A stretch of DNA of 52,223 nt, taken from Nitrococcus mobilis Nb-231. Lineage in GTDB: Bacteria > Pseudomonadota > Gammaproteobacteria > Nitrococcales > Nitrococcaceae. The translations under genes and the position numbers were made by a program. How positions within the stretch are numbered: position 1 is the stretch's first letter; each line of letters begins with the position of its first letter. A model generated the notes under the pieces. The model was not told the DNA's origin, did no database searches, and worked only from the letters and a program-made list of their open reading frames with translations. Where the stretch lies: positions 358,271 to 410,493 of the forward strand of contig NZ_CH672427.1 in the NCBI RefSeq assembly GCF_000153205.1. The letters run 5' to 3'. Below, piece after piece: positions 35,312-44,902 of this stretch.

Positions 35312-35797
35312 ATGAAATTGCGTATTTTAATGCACGCTATTGTCGTCGGAGCGGCATTGTGGGTGGCGCATTCTGCGGTGGCGCAGTCACCCATCATTTA
35401 TCCGTCGAAAGGGCAGAGCGCAGAGCAGAAAAATAAGGACACGGCAGAATGCAAGGGCTGGGCACAGCAGAATACGGGAGTAGATCCCGTCGCCCTTGCC
35501 GAGGCGCAAGCGCAGGCAGCACCGAATTCTGGAGCTGCGCGGCATGAAGGGATCCGAGGGGCGGCCCGAGGTGCAGGTGCCGGCGCTATAATAGGAGCGA
35601 TCGCCGGTGATGCCGGCAAGGGCGCGGCGATCGGTGCAGCGAGCGGCGGATTGGCGGGCGGAGCGCGCCAACACCGTGCCCAACGAAGGGCTGAGGAAAC
35701 CGCCGAAGCGCAACAGGGGCAGACTTTACAAGCGCTCGCGCGTTATCGAAAGGCGTTCGCTGCATGTATGGAAGGGCGCGATTATGTCATTAAATAG
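35312..35797 (+). CDS. secreted glycine-zipper protein
   Basis: 161 residues with signal peptide (ends SAVAQ). A Gly/Ala-rich zipper (GAIIGAIAGDAGKGAAIGAA, about residues 90-115) can insert in or pack against membranes; it is flanked by charged helical segments. Two Cys residues lie at about 46 and 153 (AECKGW, AACMEGRDY). It is like the OmpA-like/YMGG-type zipper proteins of the cell envelope; role unknown. Precedes a DUF4410-type lipoprotein by about 240 bases. Confidence 0.8.
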   Translation: MKLRILMHAIVVGAALWVAHSAVAQSPIIYPSKGQSAEQKNKDTAECKGWAQQNTGVDPVALAEAQAQAAPNSGAARHEGIRGAARGAGAGAIIGAIAGDAGKGAAIGAASGGLAGGARQHRAQRRAEETAEAQQGQTLQALARYRKAFAACMEGRDYVIK

Positions 35798-36034
35798 TGC
35801 CGTACGCGGTTAATCGAGCGCGGCGCTGTGATTCGAATCGCCGGCGGCATGGCCTCAGTCTTACAATGCGCTGATAGCGGGCAAGGATGCGGCGGGATGG
35901 CGACATCGCGCTGCCCGCATCGTCTAGTGCCTTGAGTGGGGGCGTTCTGAGCAAAACATACGTAAACGGCCGGGCTATAAATTCAAACATTTTAGAAGCC
36001 ATCTGGCGCACTGCAAAAAAAAGGAGAATCCACC

Positions 36035-36841
36035 ATGAATCATCTAACCGGCCGAAGCGGGCCGCGTCATTTTTCGCCCCCCGCTTCGGCTAGACTATCG
36101 AGTGAATCGGTAACGCTCCGCAAGTACTTTTCATTAACCGTTCTGTGCTTGCTGAGCATAGGCTTGGTTTTCGGTTGCACTTCCACCAAGATCACCGACC
36201 GCGAGCATCCCGCGACGGAGCAGCTTCCGCAGCTTCCGCGACCCAATCACATATTTGTTTACGATTTTGCCGCCACGCCAGCCGATGTGCCCGCCTATTC
36301 CAACATTGTCAGCCAATACTCGGTGGCGGCCACAGCCCAAACACCTGAGCAGATCGAGCTCGGCCGGAAGGTAGGTGCCGAGCTTGCGACGCAGTTGGCC
36401 GAGGCGATCCGCGAGATGGGAATGCCTGGGGTACACGCCGATCGAGGGGCGATGCCCGAAGTCAACGACATTATATTGCGTGGTTACATTGTCGCCGTCG
36501 ACGAGGGTAGTAGGATCAAGCGCGTTACGATTGGTTTTGGTTCTGGCGCGTCCGCGATGAAAGCAGCCCTAGAAGGGTTTCAAAAGACGGCTCAAGGTAT
36601 GCGTAAGATCGGCGGCGGGGCCGTGCAAAGCGGCGGCGGTGGTGCTACTCCGGGCGGGGCTGTGGGGGCGGCCGCCTTTGTAGCTACCGCGAATCCGGTG
36701 GGGTTGATCGTCTCCAGCGCAGTGAAAGTGAGTGGCGAGGTAACCGGCAGCAGCGAAATCGAAGGTCGAGTCGAGGATGCTGTCGAAGAAATCGCCAAAG
36801 CGCTCAAGCAGCGTTTTCAGGAGCAAGGTTGGATCGACTGA
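36035..36841 (+). CDS. DUF4410-type lipoprotein
   Basis: 268 residues with AAGGAG eight bases upstream of ATG. A long n-region (about 30 residues) is followed by a hydrophobic stretch and lipobox LVFGC (Cys48). The mature part HIFVYDFAATPADVP, then GRKVGAELATQLAEAIREMGMP and INDIILRGY-like strand (NDIILRGYIVAVDEGS) fits DUF4410. A glycine-rich central region (GGGATPGGAVGAAAF) separates this from a C-terminal helix. Function unknown; probably envelope-located. A terminator follows directly. Confidence 0.8.
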   Translation: MNHLTGRSGPRHFSPPASARLSSESVTLRKYFSLTVLCLLSIGLVFGCTSTKITDREHPATEQLPQLPRPNHIFVYDFAATPADVPAYSNIVSQYSVAATAQTPEQIELGRKVGAELATQLAEAIREMGMPGVHADRGAMPEVNDIILRGYIVAVDEGSRIKRVTIGFGSGASAMKAALEGFQKTAQGMRKIGGGAVQSGGGGATPGGAVGAAAFVATANPVGLIVSSAVKVSGEVTGSSEIEGRVEDAVEEIAKALKQRFQEQGWID

Positions 36842-37347
36842 GGCGGATGGATACGATAATGCCCTGCACGGATTCCCGTGTAGGGCATTGACGCTATTAT
36901 GGACCGAGGGATCGGCGCTTCGGCTGGGTGCGGCGGGCCGCTGTACTGGGTGATGGTTTGGCAAGTGCTGGTCGGCGGCTCGTAATTCACTGGGGTTGAC
37001 TTTCGATCATGCCAATACCATTTACCGATTTAGCGTGGTGTGGGTGCGCCGATCGGCAGTGAGGGCCGAGTTTTCTGTGATTATGTCGTAATGGATGCCA
37101 TGGCGGGACAATTTCAGCTGGTCCCAGGCGGTGCGCCCCTTAATCCTTACGAATCGCTGGGCAAGTGCAACTTCCGCAAGCGGTTGCAAGCATTAGGTTG
37201 CATCGAGGCAACCGATGAGATGTCCCGACCCGGCGGGCACCGGCCACCCCGGCTGTATCGGGGCAGGCAGTTCAATCGGCTACGATTTATTAAACAAGGC
37301 CCGCGATCCAGTGTTTCGAGCCGGGTCGCCACGGAGGTCAAAGCAAT
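36842..37347. other. intergenic region before nadA
   Basis: About 505 bases. Apart from the terminator at its start it contains the nadA promoter region and GGAGG 12 bases before nadA. An open frame at 37040-37351 is not called: no RBS, mixed composition and overlap with nadA. Confidence 0.4.
36858..36889 (+). terminator. terminator after DUF4410-type gene
   Basis: AATGCCCTGCACGG pairs with CCGTGTAGGGCATT (one G-T pair) over the loop ATTC, 17 bases after the stop. No strong T-run follows. Confidence 0.6.
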
Positions 37348-38427
37348 ATGACACACCCGCAGGCGATGCCCCGGGAGCAGACGGTTCGTTATCTGCGCGA
37401 GCGCGCCTTCGAGGCGGACGAAGATCTTGCGCCGGCTGAGCGTGAAGCGTTAACGGAGCGTATCCGCACGCTGTTACGGGAGCGCAACGCGGTGCTCGTC
37501 GCCCATTATTACACCGCGCCCGATATTCAAATCCTCGCCGATGCGACCGGTGGGCATATCTCTGATTCCCTCGATATGGCCCGCTTCGGAGCCGAGCACC
37601 CGGCCGAGACCCTGGTGGTGGCGGGGGTTCGTTTCATGGGGGAAACGGCCAAGATTTTGACCCCCGAGAAGCGGGTGATCATGCCCGAGTTGGAGGCTAC
37701 CTGCTCGCTCGATGTCGGCTGTCCGCCCGAGGAGTTCGCCGCTTTCTGTGATCAACACCCCGAGCACACGGTGGTGGTTTATGCCAATACCAGCGCTGCT
37801 GTCAAGGCACGGGCCGATTGGGTGGTGACTTCGAGCATTGCCGTCGACGTCGTCCGCCATTTGCATGGGTTGGGAAAGAAAATTCTTTGGGCGCCGGACC
37901 GCCACCTCGGTGACTACATTCGCCGCCAGACCGGTGCCGATATGTTGCTCTGGGAGGGTGCCTGCATCGTCCACGAGGAGTTCAAGGCGCGGGAGCTGCA
38001 GCAGTTGCGGGCGCAATACCCGCAAGCCAAGGTGCTGGTGCATCCGGAATCGCCGGCCGCTGTGATCGCGCAGGCCGATCGGGTCGGCTCGACCACCCAG
38101 CTGCTCAAAGCGGTCGTAGAGATGTCGGCGCCGGTATTCATCGTCGCCACGGACAACGGCATTTTCCATAAGATGCGCGAGGCGGCCCCGGAGAAGACCT
38201 TGTTGGAGGCGCCGACTGCAGGCAAAAGCGCAACTTGCCAGAGCTGCGCGCACTGCCCGTGGATGGCGATGAACGGGTTGCGCAATTTGGCGGGTGCCCT
38301 GGAGCGTGTGGACAATGAGATTTTTGTTGATCCGGCAATCGCCGCGCAGGCAAGGATTTCGTTGGGGCGGATGCTGGAGTTCGGGCGGCAGCGCCGCACG
38401 CCGATCCACGGGGCCGGTGATGCTTGA
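37348..38427 (+). CDS. nadA: quinolinate synthase
   Basis: 359 residues. Condenses iminoaspartate with DHAP to quinolinate in NAD synthesis, using a [4Fe-4S] cluster. [44 protein letters not shown], and the C-terminal [11 protein letters not shown] with cluster Cys are all in NadA order. GGAGG lies upstream of ATG. nadB and nadC are not adjacent, so it stands alone. Confidence 0.96.
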   Translation: MTHPQAMPREQTVRYLRERAFEADEDLAPAEREALTERIRTLLRERNAVLVAHYYTAPDIQILADATGGHISDSLDMARFGAEHPAETLVVAGVRFMGETAKILTPEKRVIMPELEATCSLDVGCPPEEFAAFCDQHPEHTVVVYANTSAAVKARADWVVTSSIAVDVVRHLHGLGKKILWAPDRHLGDYIRRQTGADMLLWEGACIVHEEFKARELQQLRAQYPQAKVLVHPESPAAVIAQADRVGSTTQLLKAVVEMSAPVFIVATDNGIFHKMREAAPEKTLLEAPTAGKSATCQSCAHCPWMAMNGLRNLAGALERVDNEIFVDPAIAAQARISLGRMLEFGRQRRTPIHGAGDA

Positions 38428-38429
38428 AC

Positions 38430-38465
38430 GGCCAAGGAGGGCCTACAGCGCCCGTTTGCTTGGCC
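38430..38465. terminator. bidirectional terminator between nadA and cls
   Basis: GGCCAAG and CTTGGCC pair, with inner GGGC/GCCC pairing possible, directly between the two convergent genes. Confidence 0.5.
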
Positions 38466-38481
38466 CTTGATCTCGCCCGTC

Positions 38482-39891
38482 TCATAGATGCGGCGTGAAC
38501 AGCCAGCAGAACGCATCTCGTACGCGGGCTGGAAAGGGCCGTTCATCGAGTTCCCGCAGCGTGACCTCGCGGCTGCCCAGGCGAACCTGGTCGACATGGT
38601 AGGCAAGCCCTCCGCCGACGCCCGGGTCGTAGACTTCCGCCACCAGCTCGAAATTCAGATACAGGCTGCGTGGGTCCAGGTTGGCCGAGCCGATCTGCGC
38701 GTAATGACTGTCGACCACGAACAATTTGGTATGGCTGAAGGGCGGGGGGCGATAGTAGACGTGTACACCCCAATCGATCAGTTGCCAGAGCATATTCCGG
38801 GTCGCCCAGTGCATGAAGGGTAGGTTGTTTTGCTCCGGCAAGACGATGTCCACTCGGATGCCTCGAATGGCGGCGGCCTGTAAAGCCGAAATCAGCTCAC
38901 GCGGAGGCAGGAAATAGGGCGTCATGATCGCAATACGGTGACGGGCCGCGGCGATGGCCCCCACCAGTACCATAGCCAGCCGGTTGAGGCTCTCATGAGG
39001 ACCGTCGATGATTGTTCGGCAAAAGGCGTTGCCCGCTGCAGCAGGTGGCGGGTGTTCGGGCAGCCGAGAATCACCCGTGGTGAACAGCCAATCGCTGAGA
39101 AAGACGGATTCGATTTGGCGGGCCACTGGGCCTTCGATGCGAAAGTGCATGTCCGTGATCCCGCGACGGCCGTCGTAGCGGTGAATCAGGTGCCGATCAC
39201 CGATGTTCATTCCACCGATGAAGGCGGTATCGCCATCGACGGCGAGGATTTTGCGATGATTGCGCAGGTTAAGTAGCAGCCGCGGTGGCAGCAGCCGCGG
39301 TGGCAGGAAGACGGCGACTCGAACGCCGCAGCGGTGCAATATGGAGCGGATGCGTGGCAATGAGTACCACTCGCCGGCGCCGTCGAGCAGCACGCGGACA
39401 TCCACACCACGAGCGACGGCCCGCGCCAAAGTGTCCGCGAACTTCCGCCCGGTACGGTTGCTCTCGAAGATATAGGTTGATAGGAAAACCGTGCGTTGCG
39501 CGTGCTCGATTGCATCCAGCATCGCCGGGTAGGCGCTCTCGCCGTTGTGCAACGTCTCGACGCGGTTATCCGGCATCAGCGGTAGTCCGGTGACGGCCAG
39601 CGAGATCCGTGCCTGCTGTGAGAATTCAGGTGGCACCCGGTTGCTACGCTCGAGTTTCGCGGCGCCATTGTGCCGCGGCTTTGGTTCGGCGCGTAACGCC
39701 CGGGCACGCATGTGGATGCGGTTAATGCCGAGGAGAAAATAGAGCAACGGTCCGAGTATGGGAAACAGTAAACATACGGCGATCCAGCCAAATGCCGCCG
39801 TTGGTTCGTGCTTATTGAGCAAAGCGTGTAAGGCGGTGCCGGTTGCGAAAAGACCATTTACGAAGGCACCGATCCAATACACGATTTCCAT
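38482..39891 (-). CDS. cls: cardiolipin synthase (phospholipase D type)
   Basis: 469 residues, inner membrane. Joins two phosphatidylglycerols into cardiolipin and glycerol. Two N-terminal hydrophobic segments (to about residue 60) precede two HKD motifs: HRKILAVDGDTAFIGG and HTKLFVVDSHYAQIGS. The length is near that of ClsA (486). An internal six-residue repeat (LLPPRLLPPRLL region, DNA 39270-39305) lies before the first HKD motif and looks like a small in-frame duplication. Confidence 0.93.
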   Translation of the reverse strand: MEIVYWIGAFVNGLFATGTALHALLNKHEPTAAFGWIAVCLLFPILGPLLYFLLGINRIHMRARALRAEPKPRHNGAAKLERSNRVPPEFSQQARISLAVTGLPLMPDNRVETLHNGESAYPAMLDAIEHAQRTVFLSTYIFESNRTGRKFADTLARAVARGVDVRVLLDGAGEWYSLPRIRSILHRCGVRVAVFLPPRLLPPRLLLNLRNHRKILAVDGDTAFIGGMNIGDRHLIHRYDGRRGITDMHFRIEGPVARQIESVFLSDWLFTTGDSRLPEHPPPAAAGNAFCRTIIDGPHESLNRLAMVLVGAIAAARHRIAIMTPYFLPPRELISALQAAAIRGIRVDIVLPEQNNLPFMHWATRNMLWQLIDWGVHVYYRPPPFSHTKLFVVDSHYAQIGSANLDPRSLYLNFELVAEVYDPGVGGGLAYHVDQVRLGSREVTLRELDERPFPARVRDAFCWLFTPHL

Positions 39892-40367
39892 GCGCTTCCT
39901 CAGTTTTCAGCCTGCTGCCTCATGCAGCAGGGCCTGTAATCCGCTGGAGGCGCCGAGCGGGCCGCGCTCGAGGCTCTTGAATCAATTTCCGATGCGATCA
40001 ATAGTATTCTATAAAGCGAACAGACGGTCGAAACCGCCGCGATCGACGCCTAAGAGGGTGGTGATTCCGGTGATTTCGTTGGGCGGCGCAGGTATCGCTA
40101 TCACTCTGGGGCTAAGAGCGGGGCAAGCACTACGGCATCGTGCGCTTGCGACTCGACGAAGCCGCGGTGGGTACGAGACTTGCTTTTACGCGCAAGATTG
40201 TAACGTCACCGATTCGCTTGGCACGTAGGGTACGGCATGGAGTAGCTGGCGTCGAGACGACGCGTTCGTTGCCTCAGGCGCACCACGTCCTCTACGGATT
40301 TAGTATGGGAGCCACTCCAGTCAATATAGAACCACGCTAAAAACTCGGAGAATTAACGGGAGCCATC
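39892..40367. other. intergenic region, no gene recognised
   Basis: 476 bases between the divergent cls and TerB-like genes. It contains an AT-rich patch (39988-40015) that may hold promoters. Short frames on both strands have no RBS or recognisable motif. Nothing else was recognised. Confidence 0.4.
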
Positions 40368-40862
40368 ATGCTGGAGGCCATCAAGCACTTCTATGCAGAC
40401 CATATCAGTCCCACCAGTGCTACCAGCCAAGTTTCGCCCCAGCGTAGACTGCAACTCGCGACCGCGGCGCTGCTCCTCGAAGTGGCACAGGCCGACAATG
40501 AACGTCATAGCGTCGAGTTCCAGGCTATCCACGAGGGTATCCGCGAAGTGTTCAATCTCACGGACGAGGATACCATTGCGCTAATCGAACTCGCCGATCG
40601 CGAGGCGCATGAGACGACGGATAATTTCGAGTTCACCAATCTCATAGACGAGCAATACGATTACGCTGAGAAATGCCAAGTGGTGGAGCTGCTGTGGCGC
40701 GTATGCCTTGCCGACACCGAAATGGACCGCTACGAAGAGCATTTGGTACGCAAAATCGCGGGTCTTCTGCACGTGGAACACAAGGATTTCATCGCGGCCA
40801 AGCTGCGTGTCCAGCGTCGTTACAGTCGCGGCTATTACCGTGACTTCGATCGCTACGAATGA
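40368..40862 (+). CDS. TerB-like helical protein
   Basis: 164 residues, cytoplasmic, helical and acidic. QLATAALLLEVAQADNERHSVE and ELLWRVCLADTEMDRYEEHLVRKIAGLLHV resemble the two metal-binding halves of TerB/DUF533-like domains (acidic D/E at each helix start). TerB proteins are linked to envelope stress and tellurite resistance, but no other ter gene is present. GGGAG lies upstream of ATG. Confidence 0.82.
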   Translation: MLEAIKHFYADHISPTSATSQVSPQRRLQLATAALLLEVAQADNERHSVEFQAIHEGIREVFNLTDEDTIALIELADREAHETTDNFEFTNLIDEQYDYAEKCQVVELLWRVCLADTEMDRYEEHLVRKIAGLLHVEHKDFIAAKLRVQRRYSRGYYRDFDRYE

Positions 40863-40996
40863 TCTACAGCGATCGCAAGCGCATAGACGTGCCTACTACG
40901 GTTAGGCCGTGGTGGCTGGGCGGGCAGAGTGGCCGCTGCGCCAGATTAGCCGGAGCTCGGTTGCTGCAGCCAATGTTTTGGGAGTTAAGCTAGCCG

Positions 40997-41482
40997 ATGG
41001 TCGGTTATCGTGCTCGACAGCTCGCGGCCATCCGCGATGCCGTTGCCGCAGCACGCGAGGCGCTGCGCTGCAACGGCACCGATGATCCGTTGGTATTCGC
41101 CAGGGCCTTCGTTGCCCAGGGTGGTATCCAACTGCCGGGTCGTGCCGACGACGTGGCTGCGAGGCGCTCGCTCGGCGAGCAGCTGCTCCGGGCGCTTGCC
41201 AGCGGAGTTCGTCATCGTCCGGAGAATCCCGACTTGCAGCGCGAGATCGACCGGGTTCATAACGAGGTGCAATGGGTTGCGGCGCAGCGCGATGACAAAA
41301 TCGTGGGGTTTTTTTTGCAGCTGCCGACGCAGGCCCGGCGCAGTCCGACCGTGGAGGCGCTTAGCCATAGCAACAGCGGTCTCGGCCCCGGCGTGTTTCG
41401 CAAGGGGGATATCGTAGTCTTGCAGCCTGAATGCGACGGAGCGCGTTTCATTGCGGTCCTTGAAGACGAGATCGAGTGTTGA
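40997..41482 (+). CDS. hypothetical protein, unrecognised
   Basis: 161 residues. GGAG lies 12 bases before ATG. The N-terminal half is helical and Arg/Ala-rich (RARQLAAIRDAVAAAREAL); the C-terminal part has DDKIVGFFLQLP and FRKGDIVVLQPECDGARFIAVLEDEI, likely beta strands. It has no signal peptide, transmembrane segment or known motif. It lies 18 bases before an SDR gene, so may be its operon partner. Coding status rests on frame length, codon pattern and spacing. Confidence 0.6.
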   Translation: MVGYRARQLAAIRDAVAAAREALRCNGTDDPLVFARAFVAQGGIQLPGRADDVAARRSLGEQLLRALASGVRHRPENPDLQREIDRVHNEVQWVAAQRDDKIVGFFLQLPTQARRSPTVEALSHSNSGLGPGVFRKGDIVVLQPECDGARFIAVLEDEIEC

Positions 41483-41500
41483 CGCTCGGGGGAGGGCGTG

Positions 41501-42280
41501 GTGAATGCAACGGCCCTGATCACGGGCGCCTCGAGCGGTTTCGGTGAAGCGCTCGCTCGCCGGTTTGCCAACGAGGGTTGGCGTTTGGTGCTCGTCGCGC
41601 GGCGCTTCGGGCGGTTACAAAGGCTTCAAGAAGAGCTCGGCGGGCCGGCGAAGGTTCATATAATAGAGCTGGACGTGCGAGATCGCGCGGCCGTGGTAGC
41701 AAAGCTCGGCGAGCGGCCGGCACCGTTTCTCGACGTGAGCTTGCTGGTCAACAATGCCGGGCTGGCGTTAGGACTCGAACCGGCGTGGCAAGCCGACCCG
41801 GATGACTGGGATACGATGGTCGACACCAACATCAAGGGTCTGTTGTATGTCACCCGTGCCATTCTGCCTGGAATGGTGAAGCGCAACCGTGGCCACGTGG
41901 TCAACCTGGGTTCGATCGCCGGGAGTTGGCCTCATCCTGGTGCCCATGTCTATGGGGCGAGCAAAGCCTTCGTGCAGCAATTCTCGCGCAATCTGCGCGC
42001 CGATCTCATCGGTACCCGGATTCGGGTGACCAATATCGAGCCTGGGCTGTGTGAGACCGAATTCTCGTTCGTACATTTTAAGGGTGATCGGGCGAAAGCC
42101 GAGGAGCTTTATCGAGGTAACGACCCACTCGTGCCGGAAGATATCGCAGAGATCATCAACTGGGTGGTAAAAATGCCCTCGCAGGTGAATATTAACAGCA
42201 TCGAGGTCATGCCGATCACCCAAACCTGGGGCGCATTGCCGGTTAAACCGGTTCGTGCCCCATCGGGCGGGAAGCCATGA
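41501..42280 (+). CDS. SDR-family oxidoreductase, YdfG-like
   Basis: 259 residues. NADP-binding TGASSGFGEALARRFA with basic residues after, NNAGLALGLEPA, and active-site Ser (SIAGSWPHPG) and Tyr/Lys in YGASKAFVQQFS. The C-terminal VNINSIEVMPITQTWG is typical of YdfG (3-hydroxy acid / malonic semialdehyde reductase). GTG 41501 follows GGGGAGG by six bases; a second GTG three bases upstream is possible. Confidence 0.92.
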   Translation: MNATALITGASSGFGEALARRFANEGWRLVLVARRFGRLQRLQEELGGPAKVHIIELDVRDRAAVVAKLGERPAPFLDVSLLVNNAGLALGLEPAWQADPDDWDTMVDTNIKGLLYVTRAILPGMVKRNRGHVVNLGSIAGSWPHPGAHVYGASKAFVQQFSRNLRADLIGTRIRVTNIEPGLCETEFSFVHFKGDRAKAEELYRGNDPLVPEDIAEIINWVVKMPSQVNINSIEVMPITQTWGALPVKPVRAPSGGKP

Positions 42281-42512
42281 TGCGCACGTTGCGTGCGGTT
42301 ACGTACAGAAGGGCGTGAAGCGATACCCTTGAGTGATTCATGGCGGCCAGATAGCGCCACGAGCGCGGCGCCGAGACATTTTTATAACATAATAGATTAA
42401 AGTTAGAGGTATTCATTCCTTCCCAATATGGGCTCGCATCCGTAATTTCCTTACTAACTTACCGATTTTCCCGGTGATGCCCAGGGGGGCATGCCTACCG
42501 AAGGGGATGGTG

Positions 42513-43253
42513 ATGAATAGGGCGGTGCGAGTTCTGAGGGAAGAGCAAATGGTTCTCGATCCGGAACAGCTGGATCTCGATCGCATCAACTCAGAGCTGG
42601 AACAGGCGGATGCCGAGAGCCGAATCGCCTGGGCTTTGCAAGCGTTTGGTCGCCGCGTGGTGCTCTCCTCGAGCTTCGGAGCCCAGTCCGCGGTGATGCT
42701 GCACATGGTCAGCCGGCAGCGGCCCGATATCCCAGTGATCCTAATCGATACCGGCTATCTGTTTCCGGAAACCTACCGGTTCGTCGATGAACTGACAGAA
42801 CAGTTGTCACTCAACCTGAAGATTTATCGCTCCGAGCTGACGCCGGCCTGGCAAGAAGCGCGCTACGGCAAGCTCTGGGAACAAGGTGTAGAAGGAATCG
42901 AGCGCTATAACCGGATCACCAAGATCGAGCCAATGCAGCAGGCGCTGCGCGAACTCGACGCCCACGCCTGGCTTGCCGGCGTGCGTCGCCAACAGGCACG
43001 GACTCGGCAATTCCTGCCAGTCGTGGGGCTTCAGAATGGGCGAGTGAAGGTGCACCCCATCGTCGACTGGACCGATCGCCATGTCTATGATTACCTCATA
43101 AGCCATGATTTGCCCTATCACCCGCTTTGGCACGAGGGCTATGTCTCCATCGGCGATATCCATACCACGTTGCCATTGGCTGAGGGTATGGAGGAGGAGG
43201 AGACGCGGTTTTTTGGTCTGAAGCGCGAGTGCGGCCTCCACAAATACGCCTGA
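42513..43253 (+). CDS. cysH: phosphoadenylyl-sulfate reductase
   Basis: About 246 residues. Reduces PAPS to sulfite with thioredoxin in sulfate assimilation. [17 protein letters not shown] is the PP-loop, [12 protein letters not shown] and [10 protein letters not shown] follow, and the catalytic Cys is in the terminal ECGLH motif. The Cys pairs that bind an Fe-S cluster in APS-using enzymes are absent, so this is the PAPS type. Start probably ATG 42513 with AAGGGG upstream; ATG 42507 and GTG 42474 are alternatives. cysD/N/C are not nearby. Confidence 0.95.
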   Translation: MNRAVRVLREEQMVLDPEQLDLDRINSELEQADAESRIAWALQAFGRRVVLSSSFGAQSAVMLHMVSRQRPDIPVILIDTGYLFPETYRFVDELTEQLSLNLKIYRSELTPAWQEARYGKLWEQGVEGIERYNRITKIEPMQQALRELDAHAWLAGVRRQQARTRQFLPVVGLQNGRVKVHPIVDWTDRHVYDYLISHDLPYHPLWHEGYVSIGDIHTTLPLAEGMEEEETRFFGLKRECGLHKYA

Positions 43254-43460
43254 ATTTACCCGCTCGATAAATCGCGCCCGCCTGTGCTGCCTGGATTCCG
43301 CGCTGGCAGCGCCCATACGCAGCGGGGCTCCACGATCGATCGCCGCTCGCCCCCGGCCAGCGTTCTGTGTTTTGCTGCCACAGGCTTGCCAAACCGGCGT
43401 CTCTGCTGGTACTCATGCTGCTAGGAATCGCCAGCAAGATGGTTGCACCGAGGAGAGGCG

Positions 43461-44675
43461 TTGTCTGGGCGCGGGACCAGTAGTGTGACAAAGCCAACCG
43501 TTGGCCTCGTGTTGCCCGGAGGTGGAGCGCGGGCCGCTTATCAAGTGGGTGTCCTAAAGGCGGTAGCGGATATGTTGCCCCCACGGGCGCGCAATCCCTT
43601 CCCAGTGATTTGCGGCACCTCGGCCGGGGCCATCAATGCCGCCGTCGTGGCGACGCACACCGCCCATTTTCGCGCCGGCATCCGTGGGTTGGAGATCATT
43701 TGGAGTAACTTCCATGCACACCACATTTACGTCACCCGCTTCAGCAGGTTAACTCTCAACGCGGTACGTTGGCTGATTGCGCTGTTCTTCGCCGGGATCG
43801 GCGCCCGCCGTCCGGTGTCATTGCTCGATAACGAGCCTTTGCGCGCACTGCTCGCCCGTCGGCTTCGGTTCGAGCGTATCAACCGGGCCATCGAAGTAGG
43901 GGGGCTGCGAGCACTGGCCATTACGGCATCGAGCTATGGCAGCGGCGAATCGGTGAGCTTCTTTCAAGGTAGTCCGGAGCTGCATGGTTGGCGCCGGGCG
44001 CGGCGAGTGGGTAGGCCGGCACAGATACGCCTTGAACACCTTTTGGCCTCAGCAGGCATTCCGGCCATTTTTCCCGCAGTGGCGATCAACCGGGAGTATT
44101 TCGGTGACGGCTCGATACGGCATTTAGCGCCGATCAGCCCGGCGCTTCATTTGGGCGCCAATCGTATCTTAGTCATCGGAGTGGGCGAGGACAGCCGGCA
44201 ATCGCCGAAGTACAAGGAAGCGTTGTTGCGTCCGCCCTCGCTTGCCCAGATCGCTGGCCATCTGCTGGACAGCGCCTTTTTGGATACGCTGGAGGGGGAT
44301 CTCGAGCGCGTAGAGCGGATTAATCGTACCGTCTCCCTGATTCCTGAAGAGATCCGCCGACGGGAAAATGTGGGATTGCACCCGGTGGAGGTGCTCACCA
44401 TCTCGCCCAGCGATTCGCTGACCGCTATCGCCGCTCGCCACGCTTATGAGCTACCATTATCAATGCGGTTTTTCCTGCGCGGCAGTGGTGCCACCAAATC
44501 CTCGGGCTCCACCGTGATGAGTTATCTGCTTTTCGAGCGGGGTTATTGCCGGGAACTGATCAATCTCGGCTACGCCGATGCCCTCCGCCAGAAAAACAAA
44601 ATCCTGCCTTTCCTAGGGTACGCTCCGGTAGCCGTCTATGGAGCGGTTGACTCTCCGCAGCAGGATTTTCGGTAA
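43461..44675 (+). CDS. patatin-like phospholipase
   Basis: About 404 residues. Oxyanion loop PGGGARAAYQ, nucleophile elbow CGTSAGAI (Ser) and catalytic Asp in FGDGSIRH form the Ser-Asp dyad of bacterial patatins. A short hydrophobic helix (WLIALFFAGIGA) lies near residue 105 and may associate with membrane. The C-terminal DUF-like region (MRFFLRGSGATKSSGSTV) is typical of larger members. TTG 43461 has AGGAGAGG just upstream; GTG 43485 is an alternative. Substrate not predictable. Confidence 0.9.
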   Translation: MSGRGTSSVTKPTVGLVLPGGGARAAYQVGVLKAVADMLPPRARNPFPVICGTSAGAINAAVVATHTAHFRAGIRGLEIIWSNFHAHHIYVTRFSRLTLNAVRWLIALFFAGIGARRPVSLLDNEPLRALLARRLRFERINRAIEVGGLRALAITASSYGSGESVSFFQGSPELHGWRRARRVGRPAQIRLEHLLASAGIPAIFPAVAINREYFGDGSIRHLAPISPALHLGANRILVIGVGEDSRQSPKYKEALLRPPSLAQIAGHLLDSAFLDTLEGDLERVERINRTVSLIPEEIRRRENVGLHPVEVLTISPSDSLTAIAARHAYELPLSMRFFLRGSGATKSSGSTVMSYLLFERGYCRELINLGYADALRQKNKILPFLGYAPVAVYGAVDSPQQDFR

Positions 44676-44773
44676 CGACCGATTCCGATGAAAGACGCAG
44701 ACGCCCGGTCTGTGGGGGGCGCCTCCGAGTCGATTGATAGCCTCTATCAGGCAATGTGAATAAACTATTAAGT

Positions 44774-44819
44774 ACAACATATTGGGCTTGACCAAATCCT
44801 GATAGCATATATGTTGTAT
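44774..44819 (+). promoter_or_regulatory. promoter of nrdJa with a dyad resembling paired NrdR boxes
   Basis: TACAACATAT (44773-44782) and ATATGTTGTA (44809-44818) form a perfect 10-bp inverted pair. Read as 16-bp NrdR boxes (ACACWATATVTWGTGT), each has one good half; box starts lie 30 bases apart, near the usual three helical turns. Between them are TTGACC (44788) and TATGTT (44810), a -35/-10 pair with 16-base spacing. NrdR represses ribonucleotide reductase genes in many bacteria. The individual boxes are imperfect. Confidence 0.4.
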
Positions 44820-44902
44820 ATGAAATCGATTGTGCGTGGTGGTTATTTCGCGGTTAACGGCCCCGGAATGGGTTGTGACAGAACCAAAGGAGCATGTTGT
44901 CT

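Noticed and set aside
35825-35850. GATTCGAATC resembling a tRNA T-loop
   Set aside because: The flanking bases do not form the T-stem or an acceptor stem.
37040-37351. 103-codon plus-strand frame before nadA
   Set aside because: No RBS, no family resemblance, and it overlaps the nadA start.
44676-44893. Cobalamin riboswitch upstream of the B12-dependent reductase
   Set aside because: No B12-box-like sequence or suitable multi-stem fold was recognised, and the leader after the predicted promoter is too short.
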